From contig DFJV01000028.1 of NCBI GenBank assembly GCA_002373205.1, forward strand, positions 13,738 to 24,993: DNA of 11,256 bases, in the 5' to 3' direction. Shown in pieces: positions 1-6,753 of the stretch. Source of the DNA: Treponema sp. UBA3662. Lineage in GTDB: Bacteria; Spirochaetota; Spirochaetia; Treponematales; Treponemataceae. Every line of letters begins with the position of its first letter. The stretch's first letter is position 1. The position numbers and the translations under genes were made by a program. The notes beneath the pieces were generated by a model. The model had not been told where the DNA came from. It was given only the letters and a program-made list of their open reading frames with translations, and ran no database searches.

Positions 1-242
1 ATTTGCCTGGGAGCGGAACACAAAATTGATTTCCATGATTCATCCTACGCCCGATTGGAGTGGCGGCAGAGCCGTTCCCGCAAGGGAATGGAGCGAAAGC
101 GGAACCACGAAAAGCGGGTGACGCAGAGGCATAGTCTGTCGAATTAGCCAAAAAGTAAAATGGTAGAGCAATTAGGACTATCGTCCATAAAAGTACCGTC
201 CAGAAAAGAACCATGCAAAAGGCTTTTATTTTTTGAGCTTTA
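1..242. other. Gene-free left edge with hairpin and tandem duplication
   Basis: I find no coding region here. Bases 72-91 fold into a hairpin with an 8-pair stem (one G-T wobble) and a GCAA tetraloop of the GNRA class. It sits in a purine-rich stretch (about 45-120) that looks like a dispersed intergenic repeat, but with a single copy in view I cannot prove that. Bases 182-196 and 197-211 are two adjacent 15-base units differing at two positions. I see no convincing promoter for the gene that starts at 243. Confidence 0.5.
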
Positions 243-761
243 ATGGTAGAATCTCCTATGCTTTTTAAATATTTTTGTGTTTTTTTGATTTCGATGATTC
301 CACTGATTGAGCTCCGCGGGGCAATTCCTGTTGCTACCGCCTGGGGCCTTATGGGGCGTGACAACATTCCGCAGACGGTACTGGTCTACGCGATATGCAT
401 TGTTGGCAACATGCTTCCTGTTCCAATCATTTATCTTTTTGCAAGAAAGTTTCTTGAATGGGGCAAAGACAAGAAACTTATCGGGGGAATCTGCTCTTTC
501 TTTTTGGACAAGGGTTCAAAAGCCGGGAAAAAGCTTGAGGCAACGGCGGGACGCGGTCTTTTTCTTGCGCTCATGCTTTTTGTTGGAATTCCACTTCCGG
601 GAACTGGTGCATGGACAGGAACACTGGCGGCGAGTCTTTTGGGCATGAAGTTTAAGCAGACGGTTCTTGCCGTAATTCTTGGCGTTCTTATGGCGGGAAT
701 AATAATGCTTCTTGCAAGCATGGGGCTTTTTGGTGCGCTGGGAGCCTTTGTGGCTCACTAG
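243..761 (+). CDS. Putative small multidrug export / COG2426-type membrane protein
   Basis: This is a 172-residue integral membrane protein resembling the PF06695 (Sm_multidrug_ex, COG2426) family. Two family hallmarks are visible: a PLIELRGAIP segment at residues 20-29 after the first hydrophobic helix, and GIPLPGTGAWTG at residues 115-126 between helices. Hydrophobic segments lie at about 7-23, 45-66, 105-119 and 138-165, with a basic, soluble stretch (about 68-104) between the second and third. The family name suggests drug export, but transport function is poorly established and the substrate is unknown. No clear Shine-Dalgarno precedes the ATG at 243. The in-frame ATG at 258 (residue 6, MLFKYF) is an equally credible start, and homologues often begin close to that point. 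It reads in the same direction as mrp, which has its own candidate promoter in the 114-base gap, so the two need not be co-transcribed. Confidence 0.8.
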   Translation: MVESPMLFKYFCVFLISMIPLIELRGAIPVATAWGLMGRDNIPQTVLVYAICIVGNMLPVPIIYLFARKFLEWGKDKKLIGGICSFFLDKGSKAGKKLEATAGRGLFLALMLFVGIPLPGTGAWTGTLAASLLGMKFKQTVLAVILGVLMAGIIMLLASMGLFGALGAFVAH

Positions 762-796
762 GCGAAAATGTTTGCAGGAAAAATAAATTTATAAAT

Positions 797-825
797 TTGC
801 CCTTGGGGATTTTTTTTAGTATATT
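797..825 (+). promoter_or_regulatory. Candidate sigma70-type promoter for mrp-dus
   Basis: A TTGCCC box (797-802) and a TATATT box (820-825) are separated by exactly 17 bases. Initiation near 832 would give a leader of about 44 bases carrying the GAGGCGGAAAG ribosome-binding region before the ATG at 876. A run of eight T (810-817) inside the spacer could instead belong to a weak terminator of the upstream gene. Sequence-only prediction. Confidence 0.4.
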
Positions 826-875
826 TAACTTGAAGTATATTCTATTAGTAAGGATTTAATTTTAGAGGCGGAAAG

Positions 876-1730
876 ATGGCAGAAGAAAATTGCAATCACA
901 ACTGTTCAGGATGCGGAAAAACATGCGAAAAGCGTGACATGCACGAAAAGCTCCACGATGGTTCTTCGGTAAAAAAAGTAATCGGCATTGTAAGCGGAAA
1001 GGGCGGCGTTGGTAAGTCCCTTGTAACAAGCCTGCTTGCGGCAAAGATACACAACGACGGTTTTAGGACTGCCATTTTGGATGCAGACATTACAGGCCCT
1101 TCAATTCCAACGGCATTTGGTCTTGCCCAGGAAAAAGCTGAAGGTGGCGTTATGACTGGAGCAGACGGAAGCCAGCAGCAGTACCTTAAGAGCGTAAAGT
1201 CTTCCAGCGGCATTCAGATTATGTCCATGAATTTTCTTCTTCAGAACGAGACGGATCCGGTTATTTGGAGAGGCCCTGTTATTTCTGGAGCGGTGCGTCA
1301 GTTCTGGACGGATGTTGTTTGGGAAGATGTTGACTTTATGTTTGTTGACTGCCCACCGGGAACTGGTGACGTTCCTCTTACGGTTTTCCAGTCCATACCG
1401 ATTGACGGAATCATCGTTGTTTCTTCCCCCCAACAGCTTGTGCGCGTGATTGTGGAAAAAGCCGTGAACATGGCAAACATGATGAATGTGCCGGTTCTTG
1501 GTCTTATAGAAAACATGAGCTACGTAAAGTGCCCCGACTGCGGCAAGGAAATCCGCGTCTTTGGGGACAGCAATATAGAAGGCATTGCAAAGGACTTTGG
1601 TCTTAAGGTTCTTGCGCGCATCCCGATTGAAAGGCACACATCAGTTACGGTGGACAACGGTGAAGTTGAAACCCTTGACCCTGAATATCTTGAGGATGCG
1701 GTTAAGACTGTGGAAGCCATGCTAAAATGA
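876..1730 (+). CDS. mrp: Mrp/ApbC/NBP35-family Fe-S cluster carrier ATPase
   Basis: A 284-residue cytosolic P-loop ATPase of the MinD/Mrp class, expected to hold and transfer iron-sulfur clusters to apo-proteins. The N-terminus has a cysteine cluster (C6, C10, C13, C17; spacing CX3CX2CX3C), like the short Cys-rich leader of many anaerobe Mrp proteins. The deviant Walker A GKGGVGKS is at residues 41-48, with the signature lysine at 42. A Walker B/switch region with CPPGTGD is at 159-165. The family CXXC motif (C219-P-D-C222), which binds the bridging cluster at the dimer interface, lies in MSYVKCPDCG. Length is close to the family norm. The start is fixed by GAGGCGGAAAG directly upstream. The stop overlaps the dus start by four bases (ATGA), so the two are probably translationally coupled. 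Function as a cluster carrier comes from the family; the client proteins are unknown. Confidence 0.95.
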   Translation: MAEENCNHNCSGCGKTCEKRDMHEKLHDGSSVKKVIGIVSGKGGVGKSLVTSLLAAKIHNDGFRTAILDADITGPSIPTAFGLAQEKAEGGVMTGADGSQQQYLKSVKSSSGIQIMSMNFLLQNETDPVIWRGPVISGAVRQFWTDVVWEDVDFMFVDCPPGTGDVPLTVFQSIPIDGIIVVSSPQQLVRVIVEKAVNMANMMNVPVLGLIENMSYVKCPDCGKEIRVFGDSNIEGIAKDFGLKVLARIPIERHTSVTVDNGEVETLDPEYLEDAVKTVEAMLK

Positions 1731-2692
1731 AATTTATATGCGGTCCCATGGCAACTCTTTCCCATGCGGCATTCCGCATCGCTGTTGAAAAATGCGGCGG
1801 TGCGGACGAGTATTTTACGGAAATGATAAACGCCCCCTCTTTGGTAAGGGGTGGCCCTTTTGAAAAATTCTATACAGAAAACATTCCCTGCCCACAAAAG
1901 ATTGTCTGGCAGCTTACAGGAAGCAAGGCTGAACCTCTTGCAAGGGCGGCGTCTATTCTTGCAGGCCTTGGCGGTGCGGGGATTGACGTTAACATGGGAT
2001 GTTCTGCTCCGCAAATTTACAAGACCGGTGCTGGAATTGCATGGATGCTAAAGGGGCTTGATGAAACGCGTGAGATGATCCGAGGAGTAAAAAAGGCGGT
2101 GGATTCTTCCAAGTGCGGCATGAGGCTTAGCGTAAAGTGCAGGCTTGGGGCGGACAACTTTACACAAGATTCTTTTTTTTCTTTTACGGACATGCTTGTG
2201 GAAGAGGGTGTCCAGCTTATTACCCTTCATCCCAGGACTATAAAGGAAAGGGAACGCTTTGCACCCCGCTTTGAATACGCACAGATGCTTGTGAGCCGCT
2301 ACGGGGGAAAGATTCCTGTTTACATAAACGGCTGCATAAAGGACGGCTCCTCGCTTAAGGCGGCACTTGACCTTGCACCCGATGCGGACGGTGTAATGAT
2401 TTCCAGGGCGGCGGCTCAAAAGCCTTGGATTTTTGACCAGCTTAGGGGCGGCCACGGAAGAATTGACGCTGAAAAGCTTGCGCTGGATTTTATTGAAGAC
2501 TTAAAGCAGCACCAGCCTCCTGAATTTTTAAAGACAAGGTTGCAGCGTTTCTTTTTTTACTACTGCATGAATTTTTCTTTTTCCCACTACTTTCAGAACC
2601 AGATGATTAACGCTTCTTCCGTGGAGGAGAGCATTGAACGGGTTAAGGAATATTTTGAAAAGCAACCCGCAGAGAGAATGATTGAATATTAG
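1727..2692 (+). CDS. tRNA-dihydrouridine synthase family protein
   Basis: A 321-residue FMN-dependent TIM-barrel enzyme of the Dus family (COG0042), which reduces specific uridines in tRNA D-loops to dihydrouridine with NAD(P)H. Visible family elements in order: GPMA at the N-terminus (FMN phosphate side), QLTG after strand 3, DVNMGC with the catalytic cysteine, SVKCRLG with the FMN-contacting lysine, LHPRT in place of the usual HGRT, INGCI, and SRAAAQKPWIF (usually GRAAxGxPWIF). The residue after the catalytic Cys is Ser (GCSAP) instead of the almost invariant Pro (GCP), a noteworthy departure. It starts inside the mrp stop codon. The subfamily (A, B, C or another) cannot be decided by eye, so I give no symbol. 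No T-rich terminator follows on this strand; the hairpin at 2730-2759 has its T run on the other side. Confidence 0.9.
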   Translation: MKFICGPMATLSHAAFRIAVEKCGGADEYFTEMINAPSLVRGGPFEKFYTENIPCPQKIVWQLTGSKAEPLARAASILAGLGGAGIDVNMGCSAPQIYKTGAGIAWMLKGLDETREMIRGVKKAVDSSKCGMRLSVKCRLGADNFTQDSFFSFTDMLVEEGVQLITLHPRTIKERERFAPRFEYAQMLVSRYGGKIPVYINGCIKDGSSLKAALDLAPDADGVMISRAAAQKPWIFDQLRGGHGRIDAEKLALDFIEDLKQHQPPEFLKTRLQRFFFYYCMNFSFSHYFQNQMINASSVEESIERVKEYFEKQPAERMIEY

Positions 2693-2720
2693 GTGTGGCA
2701 AAAGGATAATTGAATATTTG

Positions 2721-2759
2721 CAAAAAAAAGGGGAATCTTCTGTGTTCAGAAAATTCCCC
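2721..2759 (-). terminator. Intrinsic terminator of the dapA-asd operon
   Basis: Bases 2730-2742 and 2747-2759 form a 13-pair stem with a single mismatch (2737/2752), GC-rich at its base, and a 4-base loop. Read on the - strand, the stem is followed at once by eight T (complement of A 2722-2729), a textbook rho-independent terminator about 60 bases past the asd stop. On the + strand there is no T run, so it would stop dus transcripts poorly. Confidence 0.88.
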
Positions 2760-2821
2760 GATTCAATGATTTATTGATTCTGCAATCGAACAATTCAGCT
2801 CTTCTATAATTCAGCTATAGG

Positions 2822-3922
2822 TTACAGAGCGTCAAAGAAGCCCTTTGCCTTAAGGAGTTCCGCGTTCAGGATTCCACCAAGGGCTGCACCGCGCTTTGTG
2901 TTGTGGCTTAAGGCTACAAACTTTACGTCGAACACATTGCACTTGCGGAGGCGGCCTATTACGCATGCCATTCCCTTTTCTGTCTCGCGGTCACGGCGGG
3001 GCTGGGGGCGGTTTTCTTCGTGGCGGACTACAATCGGATGTTCAGGGGCGTTTGGAAGGTTAAGCTCCTGTGGAAGCGATGTGTAGCTTGTCCAGACGCG
3101 CTCAATTTCTTCGAGGCTGGGCTTCTTGTCTTCCGGCAGGTCAAACTCCAAGTTTACGCTTGCGGTGTGTCCGTCAATTACCGGTACGCGGGTACATGTT
3201 GAGCTTACTACCGGCGCGCTTGCGTTTTCTATCTTTGAGCCGTTCACCTTGCCAAGAATCTTGAGGCATTCCTTTTCTGTCTTTTCTTCCTCACCGCCAA
3301 TGTAGGGAACGATGTTGTCTATCATGTCGTAAGAAGGAACTCCCGGATAGCCGGCACCGCTTACCGCCTGTTCAGTGGTAACAATCATGCGCTTTACAGG
3401 GTATCCTGCCATGATGAGGGCATGCAGAGGCATCATGTATGTCTGGAGCGAGCAGTTTGGCTTTACGACGATGAAGCCCTTCTTCCAGCCGTGCGCTTCC
3501 TGCTGCTTCTTGATTATGTCGAGATGTGAATAGTTGATTTCAGGAACCAGCATTGGAACGTCGTCTGTCCAGCGGTTTGCACTTGCATTGCTTACGACAG
3601 GGATTCCCTCTGCGGCATAGGCAGCCTCTAGGGCCTTGATTGCTTCCTTGTCCATTTCCAGTGCGCTAAAGACAAACTTGCACTTGCCAAGAGCAAGCTT
3701 TGCGTCGTTTGCATCCTGAACTGTAAGGTTCTGGACGTCTGCGGGAATGTCTGCACCGATGAGCCAGCGGTTTGCAACGGCATCCTTGTAGAGCTTACCT
3801 GCAGAGCGGGGGCTTGCGGCAACGTATGTTACCTTGAACCAAGGGTGGTTTTCCAAGTGCTTGATGTACCTCTGACCGACCATGCCGGTTGCGCCCAAAA
3901 CGCCAACATTTATCTTTTCCAT
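2822..3922 (-). CDS. asd: Aspartate-semialdehyde dehydrogenase (archaeal/fungal type)
   Basis: A 366-residue cytosolic enzyme that reduces L-aspartyl-4-phosphate to aspartate semialdehyde with NADPH, the branch point to lysine/diaminopimelate, threonine and methionine. The NADP-binding loop GATGMVGQ is at residues 10-17. The catalytic cysteine is C157 in KPNCSLQ. EQAVSGAGYPG and the PYIGGEEEKTEKE stretch follow, and the catalytic histidine is H252 in DGHTAS. These features and the length match the archaeal/fungal-type Asd class (TIGR00978-like), not the E. coli type. The frame is open further upstream to a TTG at 3940, but AGGAG (complement of 3930-3934) lies inside that extension, 7 bases before the ATG at 3922, so 3922 is chosen. 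It sits 27 bases downstream of dapA on the same strand and has the terminator at 2721-2759 behind it. Asd makes the substrate of DapA, so the pair encodes consecutive steps. Confidence 0.95.
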   Translation of the reverse strand: MEKINVGVLGATGMVGQRYIKHLENHPWFKVTYVAASPRSAGKLYKDAVANRWLIGADIPADVQNLTVQDANDAKLALGKCKFVFSALEMDKEAIKALEAAYAAEGIPVVSNASANRWTDDVPMLVPEINYSHLDIIKKQQEAHGWKKGFIVVKPNCSLQTYMMPLHALIMAGYPVKRMIVTTEQAVSGAGYPGVPSYDMIDNIVPYIGGEEEKTEKECLKILGKVNGSKIENASAPVVSSTCTRVPVIDGHTASVNLEFDLPEDKKPSLEEIERVWTSYTSLPQELNLPNAPEHPIVVRHEENRPQPRRDRETEKGMACVIGRLRKCNVFDVKFVALSHNTKRGAALGGILNAELLKAKGFFDAL

Positions 3923-3949
3923 AATAAGTCTCCTACTCAATTCATTTTA

Positions 3950-4855
3950 CTAAAGGTTACAGTCCTTTATAGCAGCCTTAATCTGTTCCTGGGCAGATGC
4001 TTTTGGCTCAACCAAAGGCAAGCGAACTGAACCTGCGGGCATTCCCTTTAGGTTCATGGCATACTTGATGCATGAAGGGTTTCCATCACAGAATGCAGCG
4101 CGGAAGAATGGCTGAAGCCTGTAGTGGATTTTGCATGCTTCTGCAAACTTTCCGTCCAGACAATCGTGGACAAGTTCTCCCATCAGGGCAGGAATCATGT
4201 TGGTTACAACGGAGATTACACCGTCGCCGCCAGCTGCCATAAGTGGAAGCGTTAAGCCGTCATCTCCACTCATAACGGAAAAGTCAGGTTTCTTAAGGCC
4301 AATCTTTTCCACGACTTCCATCATCTGCGTTATGCTGCCACTTGCTTCCTTTACGCCAACAATGTTTGGAAGCTCTGCGATGCGCTCAAGAAGAGGCACG
4401 CTGATGTTCTTTCCGGTGCGTCCCTGGATGTTGTAGACGACTATTGGGAGGCCAACCTTGCTTACGGCTTCGAAGTGGCGGAAAATGCCTTCATCGCTGG
4501 GCTTGTTGTAGTAAGGCGTTACAACCAGTGCATAGTCACCACCCTTAGCCTTTGCACGCTCAACGTAGCGTACTGCATCGCGGGTATTGTTGCTTCCTGC
4601 CCCAACAAGAACCTTTACGTCCTTGCCATTCTTTGCGTTGAATTCGCGCACGAGCGGAATCGCTATATCAAGTAGTTTGTCTTCTTCGTCTTCTGAAAGC
4701 GTAGGAGTTTCGCCGCTAGTGCCCAATGGCAAAAGACCGTCTATTCCCTGTTCAAGCTGGAACAGCACATTTTTCTTAAATCCGTCGTAGTCAACAGATC
4801 CGTCGTTCAGCATAGGTGTTATCATTGCCGTGTATGCGCCATGTATTTTTGCCAT
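3950..4855 (-). CDS. dapA: 4-hydroxy-tetrahydrodipicolinate synthase
   Basis: A 301-residue TIM-barrel class I aldolase that condenses pyruvate with aspartate semialdehyde, the first committed step to diaminopimelate and lysine. The GTSGETPTL loop (residues 45-53) carries the Thr of the proton-relay triad. VTPYYNKPS (112-120) contributes a Tyr. YNIQGRTG (141-148) supplies the catalytic Tyr141 and the substrate-binding Arg146. The Schiff-base lysine is K169 in GVKEASG. NPSCIKYAMN near residue 260 also fits the family. The related N-acetylneuraminate lyases are less likely because of the GRTG arginine and the asd neighbour. Translation starts at 4855 behind AAGGAG (complement of 4863-4868). A promoter is visible within the 89-base gap to the upstream nuclease gene. 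I see no lysine riboswitch; the gap is too short to hold one. Confidence 0.95.
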   Translation of the reverse strand: MAKIHGAYTAMITPMLNDGSVDYDGFKKNVLFQLEQGIDGLLPLGTSGETPTLSEDEEDKLLDIAIPLVREFNAKNGKDVKVLVGAGSNNTRDAVRYVERAKAKGGDYALVVTPYYNKPSDEGIFRHFEAVSKVGLPIVVYNIQGRTGKNISVPLLERIAELPNIVGVKEASGSITQMMEVVEKIGLKKPDFSVMSGDDGLTLPLMAAGGDGVISVVTNMIPALMGELVHDCLDGKFAEACKIHYRLQPFFRAAFCDGNPSCIKYAMNLKGMPAGSVRLPLVEPKASAQEQIKAAIKDCNL

Positions 4856-4882
4856 ATCGTAACTCCTTAAAAAATTTTTATT

Positions 4883-4911
4883 ATTATTGCATATTTATGC
4901 ATCTTATGCAA
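4883..4911 (-). promoter_or_regulatory. Promoter of dapA-asd with TATGCA half-sites in the spacer
   Basis: On the - strand TTGCAT (complement of 4906-4911) is followed after 17 bases by AATAAT (complement of 4883-4888). Initiation near 4876 leaves a leader of about 20 bases containing the AAGGAG. The core spacer carries a perfect dyad, TGCATA-TT-TATGCA (4888-4901), plus a third TATGCA at 4905-4910 that overlaps the -35 box. This could be an operator, but no regulator is identified. Confidence 0.5.
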
Positions 4912-4944
4912 GCGAATGGGAATAAGAAAAATTTGCTGAAAAAC

Positions 4945-6039
4945 TTACAAGAGCAGGCTTTCGTCTATTTCTGCAAACTCGGCGGCTTCTTTTGCGGAGT
5001 GCCCCATGGACATATACTTTTTTGCGAGAGAAATGGCTTTTTCTTTTATGCCTTCACTTCTGCCTTCTTTCATGCCTTTGCTTATGCCTTCTTTTATGCC
5101 TTTGCTTATGCCCTCTTTCATGCCCTTGCTTATGCCTTCTGTTATGCCTTTGCTTATCCCTTCTTTCATGCCTTTGCTTAAGCCCTCTTCATACCCTTTT
5201 GCCAAGCCCTTTTTTGTGGCAGCCTCAATACTGGAGATCCTGTCCCTTTCGTAGATTTCCTGCCGGTACTCTGCCCACCAAAGGTCCATGTCCGTGCTTA
5301 CTGACGATAATGATTTCTGTGCCTCCATAAGTCCCTTCTCCTTGCAGGTAAGCTTGTCTATTATGTCTTTTTTATCAGGATTGTCCGCATCCTTCAAAAA
5401 TATTGCCCAGTTCTCCAAAGCCGTATTTGTGTCAAGACTTTCTTCCAACCCGTAGACTTTGGGAAGCTCCACAAAGACTATGTTGAGCGTATTGGAAAGG
5501 CATTTTCCGTCCTTTGTCCTCATGGCAAAGCGGCTTACAGGTGAAGGCCTCTTTTCCTCATCACTTTTAGCCCCGCCCTTAAAGTCATAGATAAAGTTCA
5601 GTATGCTTATCTGGTAAACAACAGGCGCCTTTTCCCATGACTCCCCTCGCTTAAGATATGTAGCCTCAAGCCGTGAAACTTGGTATTCAGCCCGCTTTCC
5701 GTAGTCATACTCCTGGTTAAATGCCTGCATCTCTATGTCCGCAGCAAGACCGTCATCAAATTCGCAGGATATGTCGCAGCTAACACCCCTCTGCCCAACA
5801 AAAGATACGGGCAAGTCGTTTGGCCTAAGCTCCCATTTAGCTATCTTTCGCTCCGTTGCAGCCTCAAGAAAAGACTTTAGCGCAACCTTAGCCTCTGAAG
5901 TGTTCCTTGTAAGCATAGCCTTGAAGGTAGTGTCCACACGCGGATTAAGCAAAGCCCCGGTTCCAGCCTGAGCGGCATATTCCTTTCCGTCTGCGAACGA
6001 TCGCACCCCTTTCCTGACATTTTTGTCCCCAAAGCTCAT
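4945..6039 (-). CDS. Rpn-family PD-(D/E)XK nuclease / putative transposase with repeat tail
   Basis: A 364-residue protein of the Rpn (recombination-promoting nuclease, formerly transposase_31/PD-(D/E)XK transposase) type. The N-terminal part has the family entry motif LNPRVDTTFKAML (31-43). The nuclease core follows: SCDISCEF with the probable metal-binding D89, then DIEMQ (101-105) giving the E103-x-Q105 pair. VYQISILNF (141-149) is also family-typical. Residues 278-333 form seven consecutive 8-residue units of the pattern G-I-S-K-G-M-K-E, charged and probably helical, followed by a short C-terminal domain ending in Leu residues. The start is supported by AAGGAG (complement of 6049-6054) 9 bases upstream. 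E. coli Rpn proteins are DNA endonucleases that promote RecA-independent recombination; a true transposase role is not shown, and no terminal repeats flank the gene. It is divergent from queF and upstream of dapA, with no clear terminator between it and dapA. Confidence 0.88.
   Translation of the reverse strand: MSFGDKNVRKGVRSFADGKEYAAQAGTGALLNPRVDTTFKAMLTRNTSEAKVALKSFLEAATERKIAKWELRPNDLPVSFVGQRGVSCDISCEFDDGLAADIEMQAFNQEYDYGKRAEYQVSRLEATYLKRGESWEKAPVVYQISILNFIYDFKGGAKSDEEKRPSPVSRFAMRTKDGKCLSNTLNIVFVELPKVYGLEESLDTNTALENWAIFLKDADNPDKKDIIDKLTCKEKGLMEAQKSLSSVSTDMDLWWAEYRQEIYERDRISSIEAATKKGLAKGYEEGLSKGMKEGISKGITEGISKGMKEGISKGIKEGISKGMKEGRSEGIKEKAISLAKKYMSMGHSAKEAAEFAEIDESLLL
5041..5208 (-). repeat. 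Seven 24-bp in-frame tandem units in the Rpn gene
   Basis: The coding strand holds seven degenerate 24-base units encoding GLAKGYEE, GLSKGMKE, GISKGITE, GISKGMKE, GISKGIKE, GISKGMKE and GRSEGIKE. Each unit is itself two related 12-base halves (G-x-S-K, then G-x-K-E). The middle units are the most alike and the outer ones have drifted, as expected for internal duplication by slippage. The + strand lacks stops here, which produces long spurious overlapping frames. Confidence 0.9.
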
Positions 6040-6156
6040 AGGGCAAGACTCCTTAATTATAATATATGTGGCGGCAAAAATAAAGGACTTATGTCAGAAC
6101 TCATGTCCCCATTCCTTTTATCCCCCATATATATATTTGCGATAAAAGTGCAATTC

Positions 6157-6186
6157 TGGACACAAATGCGTAAATTTTTCTACAAT
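6157..6186 (+). promoter_or_regulatory. Candidate promoter for the queF operon
   Basis: TGGACA (6157-6162) and TACAAT (6181-6186) are separated by 18 bases, each one mismatch from consensus. Initiation near 6193 would place the whole candidate riboswitch (6231-6273) inside the leader, about 90 bases ahead of the start codon. Confidence 0.45.
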
Positions 6187-6230
6187 TTTCCTATAGACAA
6201 AAAAGCCCACAACTTGTATCATTGCCAACA

Positions 6231-6273
6231 GTCAGTTCGAAATTCCATCCTGACTTAAAACAAAACTAGGAGG
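6231..6273 (+). promoter_or_regulatory. Candidate preQ1-I riboswitch
   Basis: The leader has the layout of the small class I preQ1 aptamer. P1 is GTCAG (6231-6235) pairing with CTGAC (6250-6254), extendable by A6230-T6255. The 14-base loop opens with TTC and ends in a C (6249) directly before the 3' arm, the position of the ligand-pairing cytosine. The A-rich tail TTAAAACAAAACTAGG (6255-6270) closely resembles known class I tails. TTCC in the loop (6243-6246) can pair with GGAG (6269-6272), forming the pseudoknot and hiding the AGGAGG ribosome-binding site (6268-6273). preQ1 is the product of the QueF enzyme encoded immediately downstream, so translational shut-off by preQ1 is the simplest model. 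Assignment is by eye, without covariance-model scoring. Confidence 0.75.
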
Positions 6274-6282
6274 TCTATGCAA

Positions 6283-6753
6283 ATGCGCACGGACGAAGAA
6301 CTAAAAGGAGTTACGCTTCTAGGCGGCTCCACAAGCTACAACCGGGACTACAGCCCGGAAATCCTTGAAAAATTCCCCAACAAACATCCGGAAAACGACT
6401 ACATGGTAACATTCAACTGTCCGGAATTCACATCCCTTTGCCCAAAGACAGGCCAGCCCGACTTTGCGGAAATAAAAATCAACTACATACCGGGGCCATT
6501 CCTTGTTGAATCAAAGTCGCTAAAGCTCTACCTTTTTTCCTTCCGCAACCACGGCGACTTTCACGAAGACTGCGTGAACATAATCATGAAGGACCTGGTA
6601 AAGCTGCTTGACCCCAAGTACCTTGAAGTAAAAGGCATCTTTACACCGCGTGGGGGAATCTCCATCTACCCCTTCGCAAACTACGCCAAGAAAGGCTCCC
6701 CTTACGAAAACACTGCAAAGGAACGCCTCTTTTCATCACTTTCATCAAACTAG
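6283..6753 (+). CDS. queF: NADPH-dependent 7-cyano-7-deazaguanine (preQ0) reductase QueF
   Basis: A short, unimodular QueF of the B. subtilis type (156 residues from this start). It reduces the nitrile of preQ0 to the aminomethyl group of preQ1 with two NADPH, the last step before the base enters tRNA through TGT. Counted from the upstream ATG at 6277, the sequence shows FNCPEFTSLCPKTGQPDF with the nucleophilic Cys55 and Asp62, the QueF signature ESKSLKLYLFSFRNHGDFHED with His96 and Glu97, and FTPRGGISI near the end. Two ATGs are possible: 6277 lies only 3 bases after AGGAGG, while 6283 lies 9 bases after it, so 6283 is preferred. It is preceded by a candidate preQ1 riboswitch and followed after 16 bases by a precursor transporter. 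No queC, queD or queE is in view, so the cell may import preQ0 or make it elsewhere. Confidence 0.96.
   Translation: MRTDEELKGVTLLGGSTSYNRDYSPEILEKFPNKHPENDYMVTFNCPEFTSLCPKTGQPDFAEIKINYIPGPFLVESKSLKLYLFSFRNHGDFHEDCVNIIMKDLVKLLDPKYLEVKGIFTPRGGISIYPFANYAKKGSPYENTAKERLFSSLSSN

Noticed and set aside
781..820. Terminator after the first membrane-protein gene
   Set aside because: CCCTTGGGG before the T run would need a 2-3 base loop on a 3-bp stem, too weak to call; the same bases fit a promoter for mrp better.
1101..1637. 178-residue - strand frame inside mrp
   Set aside because: Antisense shadow of a clear Mrp gene; no motif and no start signal.
1520..2014. 164-residue - strand frame across the mrp-dus junction
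   Set aside because: Antisense to two well-supported genes; composition gives no recognisable domain.
3923..3940. Longer asd start at the TTG at 3940 (six extra residues)
   Set aside because: The AGGAG ribosome-binding site lies within this extension, 7 bases ahead of the ATG at 3922, so the extension is not translated.
4856..4944. Lysine riboswitch ahead of dapA
   Set aside because: Only 89 bases separate the genes, most of them promoter, and the conserved multi-helix core is absent.
4816..5330. Overlapping + strand frames across the Rpn repeat region
   Set aside because: They are antisense to the 24-bp repeat array, which lacks stops in several frames. The translations are low-complexity Leu/Cys/Phe repeats with no family resemblance, while the - strand frame encodes a recognisable nuclease with a good ribosome-binding site.
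5000..6100. Rpn gene as a complete transposable element
   Set aside because: No terminal inverted repeats or target duplications are visible around it; the transposase label is historical for this nuclease family.
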